Assembly (NCBI RefSeq): GCF_045310695.1
Contig: NZ_JBJIAA010000011.1
Location: 124,001 to 188,000 of the forward strand
From: Clostridium_S neuense
GTDB lineage: Bacteria; Bacillota; Clostridia; Clostridiales; Clostridiaceae
Direction: 5' to 3'
DNA: 64,000 nt
In this document: positions 63,578-64,000 of the stretch, piece by piece
Numbering within the stretch: the first letter of the stretch is position 1
Layout: every line of letters begins with the position of its first letter
The notes under the pieces: model-generated
What the model was told of the DNA's origin: nothing
Databases searched by the model: none
Seen by the model: only the letters and a program-made list of their open reading frames with translations
Position numbers and translations under genes: made by a program

Positions 63578-63988
63578 TTATCTAAAAAAATCTTTAGCCT
63601 CATTTAAATAAAAATCATAATTTCTTATATAATCTTCTTCTTCAAAATGTTCTGAAGCAAGCACAAACAAAACTGCATCCTCAGAAAAATCAAACATTTC
63701 TCTCCAAATTAATTTTCCTATATAAAGGCCTTCTTCAGGATTAGATAATTCAACTATTTCTTCATCAATTGGTGTTCTTAGTCTTATTTTTACTGATCCT
63801 TTTAAGCATATCAATATTTGATGTGATTTTCTAAGTGCATGATGCCCTCTAATAACATTTGAATCAACCCCATAAATATAAAAAACTCTCTTAATCTGAA
63901 ATGGCACATCAAAATTTCCTTCAATTGGTACTAATTTTCCGTACTGACCATTTATGCATTTAAACTTCATTAAATTGCAATTATACAT
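63578..63988 (-). CDS. sugar 3,4-ketoisomerase, FdtA/QdtA-like cupin
   Basis: 136 residues, ATG at 63986-63988 (AAGTGGG upstream); the window ends 12 bases further on, so the upstream gene is not seen. The cupin FKCINGQYGKLVPIEGNFDVPF, RVFYIYGV and RGHHALRKSHQILICLKGSVKI with the histidines of RGHHALRKSH matches the FdtA/QdtA/WxcM family, which moves the keto group of dTDP-4-keto-6-deoxyglucose to C3. With the DegT enzyme at 59446 this makes dTDP-Fuc3N- or Qui3N-type sugars. An acetyltransferase and RmlA/RmlB are expected outside the window. Confidence 0.88.
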   Translation of the reverse strand: MYNCNLMKFKCINGQYGKLVPIEGNFDVPFQIKRVFYIYGVDSNVIRGHHALRKSHQILICLKGSVKIRLRTPIDEEIVELSNPEEGLYIGKLIWREMFDFSEDAVLFVLASEHFEEEDYIRNYDFYLNEAKDFFR

Positions 63989-64000
63989 ATTACCCACTTC

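Noticed and set aside
1..64000. CRISPR arrays, tRNA or rRNA genes, transposases and prophage genes
   Set aside because: No regularly spaced repeats, cloverleaf or rRNA sequence, and no transposase or integrase frame were recognised in the window.

Overview
The window is AT-rich, low-GC Gram-positive DNA that reads as a motile Clostridium. Evidence is strong AGGAGG-type ribosome binding sites, SigA-like promoters, dcw genes rsmH/mraZ, a CBS/DRTGG-containing Mn-type pyrophosphatase, and a single-chain FliR-FlhB export protein. From memory of gene order I think of Clostridium acetobutylicum or a close relative; this is inference, not a database match.

Layout. Positions 1-1274 hold the start of a division/cell-wall operon running left (mraZ, rsmH) with a three-repeat MraZ operator. 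About 590 bases of noncoding DNA follow, then ychF (+), a Lon-like protease with an apparently dead ATPase part (-), a small conserved hypothetical (+), a Ca2+-type P-ATPase (-) and ppaC (+). Positions 10618-32944 are one leftward flagellar operon of about 27 genes: flgB flgC fliE fliF fliG fliH fliI fliJ fliK flgD, a TIGR02530-type gene, flgE flbD fliL fliO fliP fliQ fliR-flhB flhA flhF flhG, a PilZ gene, sigD, a SwrB-like gene, a small membrane ORF, flgF and flgG. Most genes touch or overlap. The operon starts at overlapping SigA-type and SigD(sigma-28)-type promoters at 33091-33130 and ends at a terminator shared with ppaC. No fliM, fliN/fliY or motAB gene is present.

Positions 33148-64000 are a flagellar glycosylation island, also leftward. 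They contain a divergent short flagellin, a YjfB-type motility protein, a Maf (DUF115) flagellin glycosyltransferase, many GT2/GT4 glycosyltransferases (several fused to Rossmann, methyltransferase or TPR parts), and parts of three activated-sugar routes. These are pseudaminic-type (PseB, PseI, PseG, SpsF-type cytidylyltransferase), CDP-3,6-dideoxyhexose (RfbG, RfbH) and dTDP-3-amino-3,6-dideoxyhexose (FdtA/QdtA-like and FdtB/QdtB-like). Two biosynthetic sub-clusters each carry an ATP-grasp enzyme and a HAD phosphatase of unknown substrate. Sigma-28-like promoters (TAAA-N15-TACGATAA/T or close) precede flgB, the flagellin gene and a glycosyltransferase gene, with a weaker one before yjfB. This suggests SigD, encoded inside the flagellar operon, coordinates filament and glycan synthesis.

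The island is being remodelled. Gaps at 55252-55966 and 58797-59445 contain decayed fragments of rfbF, of a second rfbH 3' end, of a cupin sugar epimerase and of a short-chain reductase, and one glycosyltransferase-neighbourhood gene is frameshifted at an A6 run. The most novel candidates are the ATP-grasp/HAD sugar modules, the shuffled Rossmann-glycosyltransferase proteins and the recombination scars in the CDP-sugar region.
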